Assembly: GCA_025927685.1 (NCBI GenBank)
Contig: JAICKX010000009.1
Span: 1-51,096, forward strand
Origin: Thermoleophilia bacterium
GTDB lineage: Bacteria > Actinomycetota > Thermoleophilia > Gaiellales > JAICJC01
Length of the DNA: 51,096 bases
Direction: 5' to 3'
Shown here: piece by piece, positions 15,024 through 22,117 of the stretch
Position numbering within the stretch: position 1 is the stretch's first letter
Layout of the letters: each line of letters begins with the position of its first letter
Made by a program: the position numbers and the translations under genes
Notes under the pieces: generated by a model
What the model saw: only the letters and a program-made list of their open reading frames with translations
Told to the model about the DNA's origin: nothing
Database searches by the model: none

Positions 15024-16435
15024 TCCTCGCGATCGACCAGGGCACGACCGGGACGACCTGCCTCGTGGTCGACGGGGAGCTCGGCATCGCCGGCCGCGGC
15101 TATCGCGAGCTCGCGCAGTCCTACCCACAGCCCGGCTGGGTCGAGCACGACCCGGAGGAGATCCTGCGCACCGTCCACGACGCGGCGGGCGACGCGCTCC
15201 GGGCCGCCGGGATCGCCGCGGCCGACCTGGACGCGGTCGGCATCACGAACCAGCGCGAGACGACCGTCGTCTGGGATCGCGGCGGCCGGCCGCTCCACCC
15301 GGCCATCGTGTGGCAGGACCGGCGGACCGCCGCGCGTTGCCGCGAGCTCCCGGCCGACCTCATCCGCGAGCGCACCGGCCTCGTGCCGGACCCGTACTTC
15401 TCGGCGACGAAGCTCGAGTGGCTGCTCGCGCGGGTCGAGGGCGACGTCCTCTTCGGCACCGTCGAGAGCTGGCTGGCCTGGAACCTGACCGGCGGCGCGG
15501 CCCACGTGACCGACGCGACCAACGCCTCGCGCACGCTGCTCGCCCGGCTCGACCCGGTCGAGTGGGACTCGGAGCTGCTGGGGGTGTTCGGCGTGCCGGA
15601 GGCGGCGCTGCCCGAGATCGTGCCGTCGAGCAGTGTGGTAGGAGAGGCCGAGATCGCCGGCGCGCGCGTGCCGCTCGCGGGGATGGCCGGCGATCAGCAG
15701 GCGGCGCTCTTCGGCCAGGCCTGCTTCCGGCCGGGCGAGGCCAAGGCGACCTACGGCACCGGCAGCTTCGTCCTGGCCAACCAGGGCGCTGACGGCGGCC
15801 CGCCGCCGCACGGCATCCTGCGCACCGCCGCCGCCCAGCCCGGCGTGACGGCACTGGAGGGCGCGGTCTTCGTCACCGGCGCCGCCGTCCAGTGGCTGCG
15901 CGACGGGCTCGGCATCATCGCCGAGGCGGCCGAGACCGAGGCGCTGGCCCGGTCGGTCGAGTCGACCGGCGGCGTGCATTTCGTCCCGGCGCTCACCGGG
16001 CTCGGCTCGCCGCACTGGGACGCCGACGCCCGCGGCCTCATCTCCGGCCTCACCCGCGGGACCGGCCGGGCCGAGATCGCGCGGGCCGCGCTCGAGGCGA
16101 TCGCGTTCCAGACCGCCGACGTGGTCGCCGCGATGGGGCTCCCGGTGCCGGTGCTTCGGGCCGACGGCGGCGCGACCCGGAACGCGTGGCTCATGCAGTT
16201 CCAGGCCGACATCCTGGGGATGCCGGTCGAGGTGGCGGGCGACAGCGAGATGACCGCCCTCGGCGCAGCGGCGCTCGCCGGGCTCGCGGTCGGCGTCTGG
16301 AGCGGGCTCGACGAGGTGGCCGCGGCGTGGCACCTCGGCGCCCGCTACGAGCCGGGGATGGACCGCGCCGAGGCGGCCGAGCGGCTGGCCGGATGGCACG
16401 CCGCGGTGGAGCGCGCCCGCTCCTCGCTCCGGTAG
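15020..16435 (+). CDS. glpK: Glycerol kinase
   Basis: A 471-residue FGGY kinase, close to GlpK length (~500). It opens with ILAIDQGTTGTTCLVVD (phosphate 1 motif). It then has ITNQRETTVVWDRGGRPLHPAIVWQDRRT, which is characteristic of glycerol kinases, GMAGDQQAALFGQACF, and YGTGSFVLAN. The C-terminal GLGSPHWDADARG and ADGGATRNAWLMQFQADILG are also typical. It phosphorylates glycerol to glycerol 3-phosphate in the cytoplasm. The GTG start overlaps the MFS stop (GTGA), so that transporter may serve the same substrate. Its TAG stop is part of the -10 box for the next gene. Confidence 0.92.
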   Translation: MILAIDQGTTGTTCLVVDGELGIAGRGYRELAQSYPQPGWVEHDPEEILRTVHDAAGDALRAAGIAAADLDAVGITNQRETTVVWDRGGRPLHPAIVWQDRRTAARCRELPADLIRERTGLVPDPYFSATKLEWLLARVEGDVLFGTVESWLAWNLTGGAAHVTDATNASRTLLARLDPVEWDSELLGVFGVPEAALPEIVPSSSVVGEAEIAGARVPLAGMAGDQQAALFGQACFRPGEAKATYGTGSFVLANQGADGGPPPHGILRTAAAQPGVTALEGAVFVTGAAVQWLRDGLGIIAEAAETEALARSVESTGGVHFVPALTGLGSPHWDADARGLISGLTRGTGRAEIARAALEAIAFQTADVVAAMGLPVPVLRADGGATRNAWLMQFQADILGMPVEVAGDSEMTALGAAALAGLAVGVWSGLDEVAAAWHLGARYEPGMDRAEAAERLAGWHAAVERARSSLR

Positions 16436-16438
16436 GGT
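16433..16438 (+). promoter_or_regulatory. -10 box overlapping the glpK stop codon
   Basis: TAGGGT, including the TAG stop of glpK, stands 9 nt before the ATG at 16448. The same hexamer precedes the MFS gene at 13851. Confidence 0.45.
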
Positions 16439-16447
16439 CACGCGCCC

Positions 16448-17629
16448 ATGGAGGCGCTGACCCCGGCCCAGATCGACCTCCGCGAGCGCGCCGTGTGCTT
16501 CGTCGACGAGACGTGCATCCCGCTCGAGCTCGAGGCGGAGCGGAGCGGCGGCCCGCTTCCGCCGGAGGCGGCGAAGGCCGTCGCAGACCGCGCCCGGGAG
16601 CTCGGCCTCACCGGCGGGAACCACGCGGTCGAGGTCGGCGGCCGGGGCTGGTCGGCGTTCGAGCAGGTGCTCGTCCAGGAGGAGCTCGGCCGCAACACGA
16701 ACGGCGTCTGGTGGAACATGGGCGGCGGCTACAACGTGCTCGCCTGCGGGACGCCTGAGCAGGTCGAGCGCTACCTGAAGCCGGCGCTGCGCGGCGAGCG
16801 GGCCGACTCGTACGCGGTCACCGAGGGCGGTGCCGGCTCCGACCCCGGCGGCATCGCCGGGACGGCCGAGCGCACGGGGAACGGCTGGCGGATCCGGGCC
16901 GAGAAGTGGTTCGTGACGTCGGGCGACGTGTCGGACTTCGACATCGTCATGGTGAACGTCGTCGACGGCGAGCAGCGGCTGCCGACGCTCTTCCTGGTCG
17001 ACCGCGACCGGCCCGGGATCGAGGTGGTCGACGACCCGCCGTTCACGCACTCCTTCCCGCACGGGCACCCCACGCTGCGCTACGACTGCGAGGTCGCCGC
17101 CGACGCGGTGCTGGGCGGCGAAGAGATGATCGGGCGGGGCGACGAGCTCCAGAACGAGTGGTTCGTCGAGGAGCGGATCCACATCGCCGCCCGCTGCGTC
17201 GGGGCGATGCGGCGGCTGCTGGCCGAGGCGGTCGAGTGGGCGACCGGGCGCGAGCAGTTCGGGGGGCGGATCTACGACCTCCAGGGTGTGAGCTTCCCGC
17301 TCGCCGACTCGGCCGCCGACTGCGCCGCGGCGCGCCTCCTCACCCACGACGTTGCCCGGGCGCAGGACGCCGGTGCCGATCCGAAGCTCGTCCACGGCCG
17401 GGCGGCGATGGCGAAGCTCTTCGCCTCGGAGGCCGCCTGGCGGTGCGCCGACCGCTGCGTCCAGGTCTACGGCGGGCGCGGCTACATGCGCACGACCGCC
17501 GCCGAGCGGTTCCTGCGCGAGCTCCGCGTCGACCGGATCTGGGAGGGCACCTCCGAGATCCAGCGGCTGATCGTCGCCCGCGGCCTGGAGCGGCGCGGCG
17601 TCGAGCGGATGCTGACCGGCGAGTTCTGA
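16448..17629 (+). CDS. Acyl-CoA dehydrogenase
   Basis: A 393-residue flavoprotein of the acyl-CoA dehydrogenase family. It shows AVTEGGAGSDPGGIAGTAERTGNGWRI with AEKWFVTSGDVSDF (FAD-binding signature, middle domain ~residues 118-160). The C-terminal signature is VYGGRGYMR and RIWEGTSEIQRLIVARGL, which carries the glutamate that acts as catalytic base. Unlike most, it has a WWNMGGGYNVLAC segment. It would oxidise an acyl-CoA at C2-C3 and pass electrons to ETF; the chain specificity is unclear. It begins 12 nt after glpK, probably from a leaderless promoter. Confidence 0.92.
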   Translation: MEALTPAQIDLRERAVCFVDETCIPLELEAERSGGPLPPEAAKAVADRARELGLTGGNHAVEVGGRGWSAFEQVLVQEELGRNTNGVWWNMGGGYNVLACGTPEQVERYLKPALRGERADSYAVTEGGAGSDPGGIAGTAERTGNGWRIRAEKWFVTSGDVSDFDIVMVNVVDGEQRLPTLFLVDRDRPGIEVVDDPPFTHSFPHGHPTLRYDCEVAADAVLGGEEMIGRGDELQNEWFVEERIHIAARCVGAMRRLLAEAVEWATGREQFGGRIYDLQGVSFPLADSAADCAAARLLTHDVARAQDAGADPKLVHGRAAMAKLFASEAAWRCADRCVQVYGGRGYMRTTAAERFLRELRVDRIWEGTSEIQRLIVARGLERRGVERMLTGEF

Positions 17630-17637
17630 GGCTCAGC

Positions 17638-18381
17638 TCAGGCCGGCCGGCCGGCGCCCTCGAGCGGAAGCTCGAAGGTCACCTCGGTGCCCCGGCCGGG
17701 CGTCGAGTCGACGGCCGCACTGCCGCCCGCCAGCTCGGCCCGCTCGAGCAGCGTCTCGATCCCGAGGTGCAGGCGCACGCCGTGGTCGCGGCGGCCGATC
17801 CGGGCCGGGTCGAAGCCGCGGCCGTCGTCGCGCACAGACCCGCGCAGGATGCCTTCCGCGGCAGCGATCTGGATCTCGAGCCTGCGGGCGTGGGCGTGGC
17901 GGCGGACGTTCGAGACCGCCTCGCGCACCGTCCGGTAGGCGACCTCCTCCACCATGAACGGCAGCGGCTCGGCCGGCACCGTGACCTGGACGTCGAGGTT
18001 CGACTCGCGCCCGGCCTGCGAGGCCAGCTCGCGCACCGCCCGCGCCAGCCCCTGCGGCGGGCGCAGCTCGAACATCAGCCGGCGCGTGCGGTCGGTCGCC
18101 GCGGCCAGCGTGCGGCGGGTCGACTCGGCCACGGCGTGGACGGCATCGGCGTCGGCGGCGGCGAGCCGGTCGAGGGCGATCAGCGACGCGGTCAGCACCT
18201 GCACGGTGTCGTCGTGGAGCTCGGAGGCGATCCGGCGCCGCTCCTGCTGCTCGGCGCGAAGGAGCCGCGAGACCACCCGGCGCCGTTCGGCCTCGCTGCG
18301 GTGGACGAGCTTCTCGAGCGCCCGGCAGCGGGCCTCGAGACGCCGCACCTCGGCGCCGGTGTCCGCCGTGCTTCGCGCCAC
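17638..18381 (-). CDS. NarL-type (HisKA_3) sensor histidine kinase, soluble, without a partner response regulator nearby
   Basis: A 247-residue kinase with an N-terminal coiled-coil (~residues 12-48), the H-box RRRIASELHDDTVQVL (phospho-accepting His56), and a HATPase domain with VREAVSNVRRHAHA (N-box), DDGRGFDP (G1) and STPGRGTEVTF (G2). No membrane segment or sensing domain is present. The GTG start shares one base with the stop of the HTH-TPR gene upstream (TAGTG), so the two are co-translated. No response regulator is within reach; the HTH-TPR protein has no receiver domain. Confidence 0.9.
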   Translation of the reverse strand: MARSTADTGAEVRRLEARCRALEKLVHRSEAERRRVVSRLLRAEQQERRRIASELHDDTVQVLTASLIALDRLAAADADAVHAVAESTRRTLAAATDRTRRLMFELRPPQGLARAVRELASQAGRESNLDVQVTVPAEPLPFMVEEVAYRTVREAVSNVRRHAHARRLEIQIAAAEGILRGSVRDDGRGFDPARIGRRDHGVRLHLGIETLLERAELAGGSAAVDSTPGRGTEVTFELPLEGAGRPA

Positions 18382-19691
18382 TACAGCAGCCCCCTGTCGA
18401 CGGCTCCGATCCCCTCCCACAGCGCTGCCAGCGCTGCGGCCTGGTTGCCGGCCCGCTCCTCCACCATCGCCAGCACCTGGTGGGCCTCCGCTCGGTAGTG
18501 CGGAGCTGCGGTGGTCTCGAGCAGGTCGATCGCGCGGCGGCACAGGAAGCGGGCTTCGTCCAGGTCGTCCTCCGCCAGCGCTGCCCGCGCGAGGACGAGG
18601 CAGGCGCTGCCCGCGATGCCCGGCTCGATGGCCTCGGTCTCGGCGAGCGCCTTTCGGGCCGCCTCCTGCGCGCCCGGGATGTCGCCGGCCAGGAGCGCGG
18701 AGCGGCCGCGCTCGGCGTTCAGGAGCGCGAGCTCGGGCGCCTCGGCGCCGGCCTTTCGCATCAGCTCCTCGGCGCGGGCCAGCTCCTCGTCGGCCTCGGT
18801 CCGGCGGCGCTGGTCGAGCAGGATCTGGCCCAGGAGCAGATGTGCGCGGCCACGCAGCACCGACTGCTCGGACTCCTCCAGATGCCCCAGCACCTCGCGC
18901 CCGTAGCGCTCGGCCAGCTTCAGGCGGCCCTGCTCGGCGTACGTGCGCGCCAGCGTCCACTGGAGGCGGGCCCGTGCGGTCGGGTCGGCGATCCGCGGCT
19001 CGAGCTCGATCAGGTCGGCGAGCACGACCTCGGCCTCGGCGAAGCGGCCCTGGTCGGTGTAGGCGCTTGCGAGGTAGACGCCGAAGCGCACCGCGGCGGG
19101 GACGTCGGCCGGGGTGCGCATCACGTCGTCCAGGGCGGTGCGGAGAAGCGCGATGCCCCTGCTCAGGTCGCCGACGCCCGCATAGGCGCGCCCGAGCGCC
19201 TCGAACATCGCCGGCCTGAGCCGGGGCGTTGCGCCGGGGTCACACGTCCGCGCTTGCTCGAGCGCGGCGATCGCCCGCTCGTCGTCGCGGTGTTCGAGCG
19301 CGAGCAGGCCGCGCGCCTCGAGGGCGCGGCTCAGGGCGTGCCGGTCCCCCGACCGGCGCGCCTCCTCCTCGAGCTCGTCGATCCGCGACGCGGCATCGGG
19401 CTCCCCCAGGCGAGCTGACATCTCGGCCAGCAGGATCGTGGCCGCGGGGATCGCCCCCGCGGCGTCGCGGCCCGCAAGCTCCTCGATCGTCACGTCGAGC
19501 CGGCGGGCCAGCTCGGCGAGGATCGGCGTGGACGGCACCCTGTCGCCGGCCTCGACCTTGCACAGGTAGGAGGTCGAGCAGCCCGGGAAGGCGAGCCTGG
19601 CCAGCGACAGCCCCTGCTCCTTGCGCAGGCGGCGGAGCCGCGCTCCGAGCGCGCCTGCGTCGTCCACGTGGGTTGGGGGGCGGCGACCCAC
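18381..19691 (-). CDS. HTH (XRE) regulator with a TPR domain
   Basis: A 436-residue protein. Residues ~14-75 form a Cro/C1-type helix-turn-helix (ARLRRLRKEQGLSLARLAF, then CKVEAGDRVPSTPILAELARRLDV). Residues ~85-430 are tetratricopeptide-type helical hairpins with the repeated pattern ALEQAR, ALGRAYAGVGDLSRG, AEVVLADLIELEP, LGQILLDQRRRTEADEEL. This HTH-plus-TPR layout is the one used by peptide-sensing RRNPP regulators, although many HTH-TPR proteins sense other partners. The GTG at 19691 is chosen because TATGCT stands 6 nt upstream and TGGACA 17 nt before that. A divergent tiny ORF lies 110 bp away. Confidence 0.88.
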   Translation of the reverse strand: MGRRPPTHVDDAGALGARLRRLRKEQGLSLARLAFPGCSTSYLCKVEAGDRVPSTPILAELARRLDVTIEELAGRDAAGAIPAATILLAEMSARLGEPDAASRIDELEEEARRSGDRHALSRALEARGLLALEHRDDERAIAALEQARTCDPGATPRLRPAMFEALGRAYAGVGDLSRGIALLRTALDDVMRTPADVPAAVRFGVYLASAYTDQGRFAEAEVVLADLIELEPRIADPTARARLQWTLARTYAEQGRLKLAERYGREVLGHLEESEQSVLRGRAHLLLGQILLDQRRRTEADEELARAEELMRKAGAEAPELALLNAERGRSALLAGDIPGAQEAARKALAETEAIEPGIAGSACLVLARAALAEDDLDEARFLCRRAIDLLETTAAPHYRAEAHQVLAMVEERAGNQAAALAALWEGIGAVDRGLL

Positions 19692-19697
19692 GGTCTC

Positions 19698-19726
19698 AGC
19701 ATAGCCAGCGGGGCCGCTTCTGTCCA
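19698..19726 (-). promoter_or_regulatory. Leaderless promoter of the HTH-TPR regulator
   Basis: On the minus strand TGGACA (19721-19726), a 17-bp spacer and TATGCT (19698-19703), then 6 nt to the GTG start. Confidence 0.7.
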
Positions 19727-19733
19727 TAACCTG

Positions 19734-19763
19734 TTGACACAATGCGCCGCCGTTCGATACGGT
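19734..19763 (+). promoter_or_regulatory. Divergent sigma-70-type promoter
   Basis: TTGACA (19734-19739), an 18-bp spacer and TACGGT (19758-19763). It points away from the HTH-TPR gene toward the tiny ORF at 19801. The two -35 boxes are 7 bp apart. Confidence 0.6.
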
Positions 19764-19800
19764 GGAATTTCCTAAATCCTTCGGCTCCAAAGGAGAGGTC

Positions 19801-19827
19801 ATGCCCGGCGGAAAAGCTTGGCCGTAA
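19801..19827 (+). CDS. Tiny ORF (8 residues) with promoter and strong RBS, divergent from the HTH-TPR regulator
   Basis: ATG to TAA encodes MPGGKAWP. It follows a consensus-like promoter and an AGGAGAGG ribosome binding site ending 2 nt before the ATG, so the initiation signals are much better than for most genes here. In the +1 frame after the stop, reading continues as KHTVTECGYPRKDGF for many codons, so a frameshifted longer product or a sequencing error cannot be excluded. It could be a peptide partner of the HTH-TPR protein, a regulatory leader, or meaningless. The transcript would end at the hairpin at 19886-19928. Confidence 0.4.
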   Translation: MPGGKAWP

Positions 19828-19885
19828 ACACACGGTGACAGAATGTGGGTACCCGCGGAAGGACGGTTTCCGGCGGGCCACGCAA

Positions 19886-19928
19886 GCGCCGGCGGTCTGG
19901 GCCCGGAAGCCCCCCGGGCCGCCGGCGC
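19886..19928. terminator. Long GC-rich hairpin between convergent units
   Basis: Outer arms GCGCCGGC (19886-19893) and GCCGGCGC (19921-19928) plus inner arms GGCCCGG (19900-19906) and CCGGGCC (19914-19920), with loop AAGCCCC and a 6-nt bulge on one side. It lies between the tiny-ORF transcript and the end of the FAH gene. The rest of the region 19828-19962 holds nothing else recognisable. Confidence 0.65.
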
Positions 19929-19962
19929 ACGTGCGTCAAGGGGTCGCGCGGGCCGGCGGCGC

Positions 19963-20793
19963 TCAGCGCTCGAACGTGACCGGGTTTCGCAGCGTGCCGA
20001 CCCCGTCGACGGTGATCTCGACGACGTCGCCCTCGCGCAGGTAGCGCGGGGGCACGCGCGAGTCGCCGACCCCTCCCGGCGTCCCGGTCGCGATGACCGT
20101 CCCCGCCTCGAGGGTGACCCCGGCCGAGCAGTAGACGACGAGGTCGACGATCGAGAAGATCAGGTTGGCCGTGCTCGAGCTCTGCATCGTCTCGCCCGAG
20201 ACGTCGGTGCGGATGCCGATCGCGTCCAGGTCGAGCTCGTCCGCGCGGGCGACGCAGGGGCCCATCGGCGAGAACGTGTCGAAGCTCTTGCCGAGCGTGA
20301 ACTGGCGAAGGGGTGTCTCGAGCTGGGCCCGGCGGCCGGAGACGTCGTGCAGGCAGGTGATGCCGCCGACCGCGCTTCGGGCTTCCGCTGCGGAGGCCCG
20401 GTAGATCGTGCGCCCGAGGATGACCGCGACCTCGCCCTCGTAGTCCGGCCGGGTCTCCTCGCGCGGGACGACGATCGGCGCGTCGTGGCCGATCAGGGCC
20501 GACGGCAGCTTGGCGAAGACGACCGGCACCGGCGGGATGTCGAGCTCCGACTCCTCCGCGTGGTCGCGGTAGTTGAGGCCGATCGCGAGCAGGTTGCGCG
20601 GGACGTTCGGGTGCAGGAGGCGGACGCCGGCGAGCGGCGTCGCCTCGCCGGATGCCGCCGCGATCTGCTCCCAGCCCTCGTCAGAGGGGACGAAGCCCTC
20701 GGGCGAGGCAGCGCCGGCGTCGACGACCGCCTCGCCGTCGAGGCGGCCGAGCCGGGGCTCGCCGCCGTTCCGGGAGTAGCGGACGGCCCTCAC
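19963..20793 (-). CDS. Fumarylacetoacetate hydrolase (FAH) family protein
   Basis: A 276-residue FAH-fold enzyme. The metal-binding acidic residues are in RPDYEGEVAVILGR and CLHDVSGR, and GTPGGVGDSRVPPRYLREGDVVEI is the family C-terminal signature. ALNYRDHAEE-type sequence (AIGLNYRDHAEES) is the N-terminal substrate loop. The family covers hydrolases, decarboxylases and hydratases of oxo-acids. In a meta-cleavage setting it could be the 2-oxo-hept-3-ene-dioate hydratase (HpaH-type) or an acylpyruvase. The GTG start overlaps the CMD-family stop (GTGA). Confidence 0.9.
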   Translation of the reverse strand: MRAVRYSRNGGEPRLGRLDGEAVVDAGAASPEGFVPSDEGWEQIAAASGEATPLAGVRLLHPNVPRNLLAIGLNYRDHAEESELDIPPVPVVFAKLPSALIGHDAPIVVPREETRPDYEGEVAVILGRTIYRASAAEARSAVGGITCLHDVSGRRAQLETPLRQFTLGKSFDTFSPMGPCVARADELDLDAIGIRTDVSGETMQSSSTANLIFSIVDLVVYCSAGVTLEAGTVIATGTPGGVGDSRVPPRYLREGDVVEITVDGVGTLRNPVTFER

Positions 20794-21161
20794 CGGCCCT
20801 GCCCGGTGCGCAGCACCTTGAGGGCGTTGATGGCCCGCGGGATGCCGGTGTAGGGGGCGGTCTGCAGGATGGCCTCCTCGATGTCGGAGTCGGGGACGTC
20901 GATGGCGCGCAGCGCGTCGATGTGGGCGGCGACCTGGGGGTCGGAGCTGCCGAGGCCGGTGAGGAGCGCGAGGATGATCAGCTCCCGCTCGCGCGGGCTG
21001 AGGTTCGGGCGGGCGTGGACGTCGCCGAAGACCCAGTCGACGAGCCAGCTCGCCATCGGCTCGCCCATCCGCTCCAGGAAGGCGTCGCCGCCCGGGTGGT
21101 CGCCGAGCTCCTTGAGGCGGTCGAGGCCGCGGGCGCGGCGGTCGTCGGCGGCGTCGGTCAT
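20790..21161 (-). CDS. Carboxymuconolactone decarboxylase (CMD) family protein
   Basis: A 123-residue helical protein with the CMD core NLSPRERELIILALLTGLGSSDPQVAAHIDALRA and AILQTAPYTGIPRAINALKVL. The AhpD-type CxxC pair is absent, so it is not a peroxidase-type member; a decarboxylase or lactone-opening role on an aromatic-catabolism intermediate is plausible. The ATG at 21161 has AGGGAGG 3 nt upstream. Its promoter (TATCGT on the minus strand) overlaps that of the divergent HpaG-like gene at 21190. Confidence 0.88.
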   Translation of the reverse strand: MTDAADDRRARGLDRLKELGDHPGGDAFLERMGEPMASWLVDWVFGDVHARPNLSPRERELIILALLTGLGSSDPQVAAHIDALRAIDVPDSDIEEAILQTAPYTGIPRAINALKVLRTGQGR

Positions 21162-21170
21162 GCGCCTCCC

Positions 21171-21185
21171 TACGATACTGTCCCC
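21171..21185. promoter_or_regulatory. Overlapping divergent promoters with a candidate regulator site
   Basis: TACTGT (plus, 21176-21181) is 8 nt before the GTG at 21190. TATCGT (minus, complement of 21172-21177) serves the CMD gene. The bases 21173-21185 match 10 of 13 positions of GGATACTGTATCC. Confidence 0.55.
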
Positions 21186-21189
21186 GGCC

Positions 21190-22047
21190 GTGGCGGATCG
21201 GCGGGTACGCGTGCAGCACGATGGGGCCCCGGCGTGGGGGCGGCTCGCCGGCGACGAGATCGAGCTCGACTCGGGCGCGCGGGTCGCGGCGGCTGGCGCC
21301 GAGTACCTGGCGCCGGTCGAGCCGACGAAGATCATCGCCACCCACCTCACGTACCGAAGCCGGGTGGAGGAGTACGCCGCCCGCACGCCGGCCGAGCCGT
21401 CGTACTTCATGAAGCCGCTCTCGACGCTGAACGGCCACGGCGGCGTGCTGCGGCGGCCGCGCGGCGCGCGGTTCCTGAACTACGAGGGCGAGGTGGCGGC
21501 GGTCATCGGCCGGCGCATGCACGGGGTGGGGGAGTCGGAGGCGCTCTCCTACGTGGCCGGGTACGCGCCGGCCAACGACGTCGGCCTGCACGACTTCCGC
21601 CACGCCGACCGCGGCTCGATGCTGCGCGTGAAGGGGCAGGACGGGTTCTGCCCGATCGGGCCCGCGCTGACGGCGGCGGAGGATTTCGACCCGTCCGGCT
21701 TCGAGATCCGCACGTACCTGAACGGCGAGGTGGTGCAGGAGGGCTCGGCGGCCGACCTGATCTGGCCGATCGCCTACCTGCTCGCCGACCTGGCCCGCAC
21801 GATCACGCTCGAGCCGGGCGACGTGGTCCTGTCCGGCACGCCGGCCAACTCGCGTCCGATGGAGCCGGGCGACGTGGTCGCCGTCGAGGTGTCGGGCCTC
21901 GGGCGGCTCGAGAACCGGGTCGTGGAGTGGGATGTCGACCTGTCCGGGCCGGGCGAGCAGCTCCAGGTCTCGGCGAACACGCTGCATGTGGCGCTCGCGA
22001 TGCCCGAGGACGAGGCCGCAGACGCCGTGCGCTCCGGCCGTTCCTAG
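21190..22047 (+). CDS. FAH-family isomerase/decarboxylase, HpaG/HpcE-like
   Basis: A 285-residue FAH-fold protein. NYEGEVAAVIGRRMHG gives the metal-binding glutamates. The stretch GYAPANDVGLHDFRHADRGSMLRVKGQDGFCPIGPAL closely matches what I know of 2-hydroxyhepta-2,4-diene-1,7-dioate isomerases (HpaG/HpcE) of homoprotocatechuate catabolism. The C-terminal signature is LSGTPANSRPMEPGDVVAVEV. The role suggested is decarboxylation/isomerisation after ring cleavage. The GTG at 21190 is leaderless (TACTGT 8 nt upstream). It precedes gntR by 70 bp, including a repeat, so gntR may be cotranscribed as well as having its own promoter. Confidence 0.88.
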   Translation: MADRRVRVQHDGAPAWGRLAGDEIELDSGARVAAAGAEYLAPVEPTKIIATHLTYRSRVEEYAARTPAEPSYFMKPLSTLNGHGGVLRRPRGARFLNYEGEVAAVIGRRMHGVGESEALSYVAGYAPANDVGLHDFRHADRGSMLRVKGQDGFCPIGPALTAAEDFDPSGFEIRTYLNGEVVQEGSAADLIWPIAYLLADLARTITLEPGDVVLSGTPANSRPMEPGDVVAVEVSGLGRLENRVVEWDVDLSGPGEQLQVSANTLHVALAMPEDEAADAVRSGRS

Positions 22048-22060
22048 CGTACTGTATCCA
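22047..22060 (+). promoter_or_regulatory. Candidate GntR operator / -10 region of gntR
   Basis: GCGTACTGTATCCA: 11 of 13 positions match the palindrome GGATACTGTATCC found at 36448. TACTGT could be the -10. It begins on the last base of the HpaG-like stop codon. Confidence 0.5.
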
Positions 22061-22068
22061 CTGTCCAG

Positions 22069-22101
22069 CCTGAAAAATTGGGGTCTGACCCCGATCTTTC
22101 A
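22069..22101. repeat. Dispersed hairpin repeat, copy 2
   Basis: The sequence begins CCTGAAAAATTGG, has the inner palindrome GGGGTC-T-GACCCC and ends GATCTTTCA. It folds into one long hairpin with one mismatch and one G-T pair. It shares its outer arm with the copy at 2321-2353, but the inner stem differs in sequence while still pairing. It lies in the 5' leader of gntR, just before the ribosome binding site. Confidence 0.75.
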
Positions 22102-22117
22102 CCCAGAGGAGGCGGCG

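Noticed and set aside
12003-15128. 1041-codon open frame on the minus strand
   Set aside because: It is antisense to the secreted protein, MFS and glpK genes, with Arg/Gly/Ala-biased composition typical of GC-rich shadow frames. The sense genes have clear family motifs.
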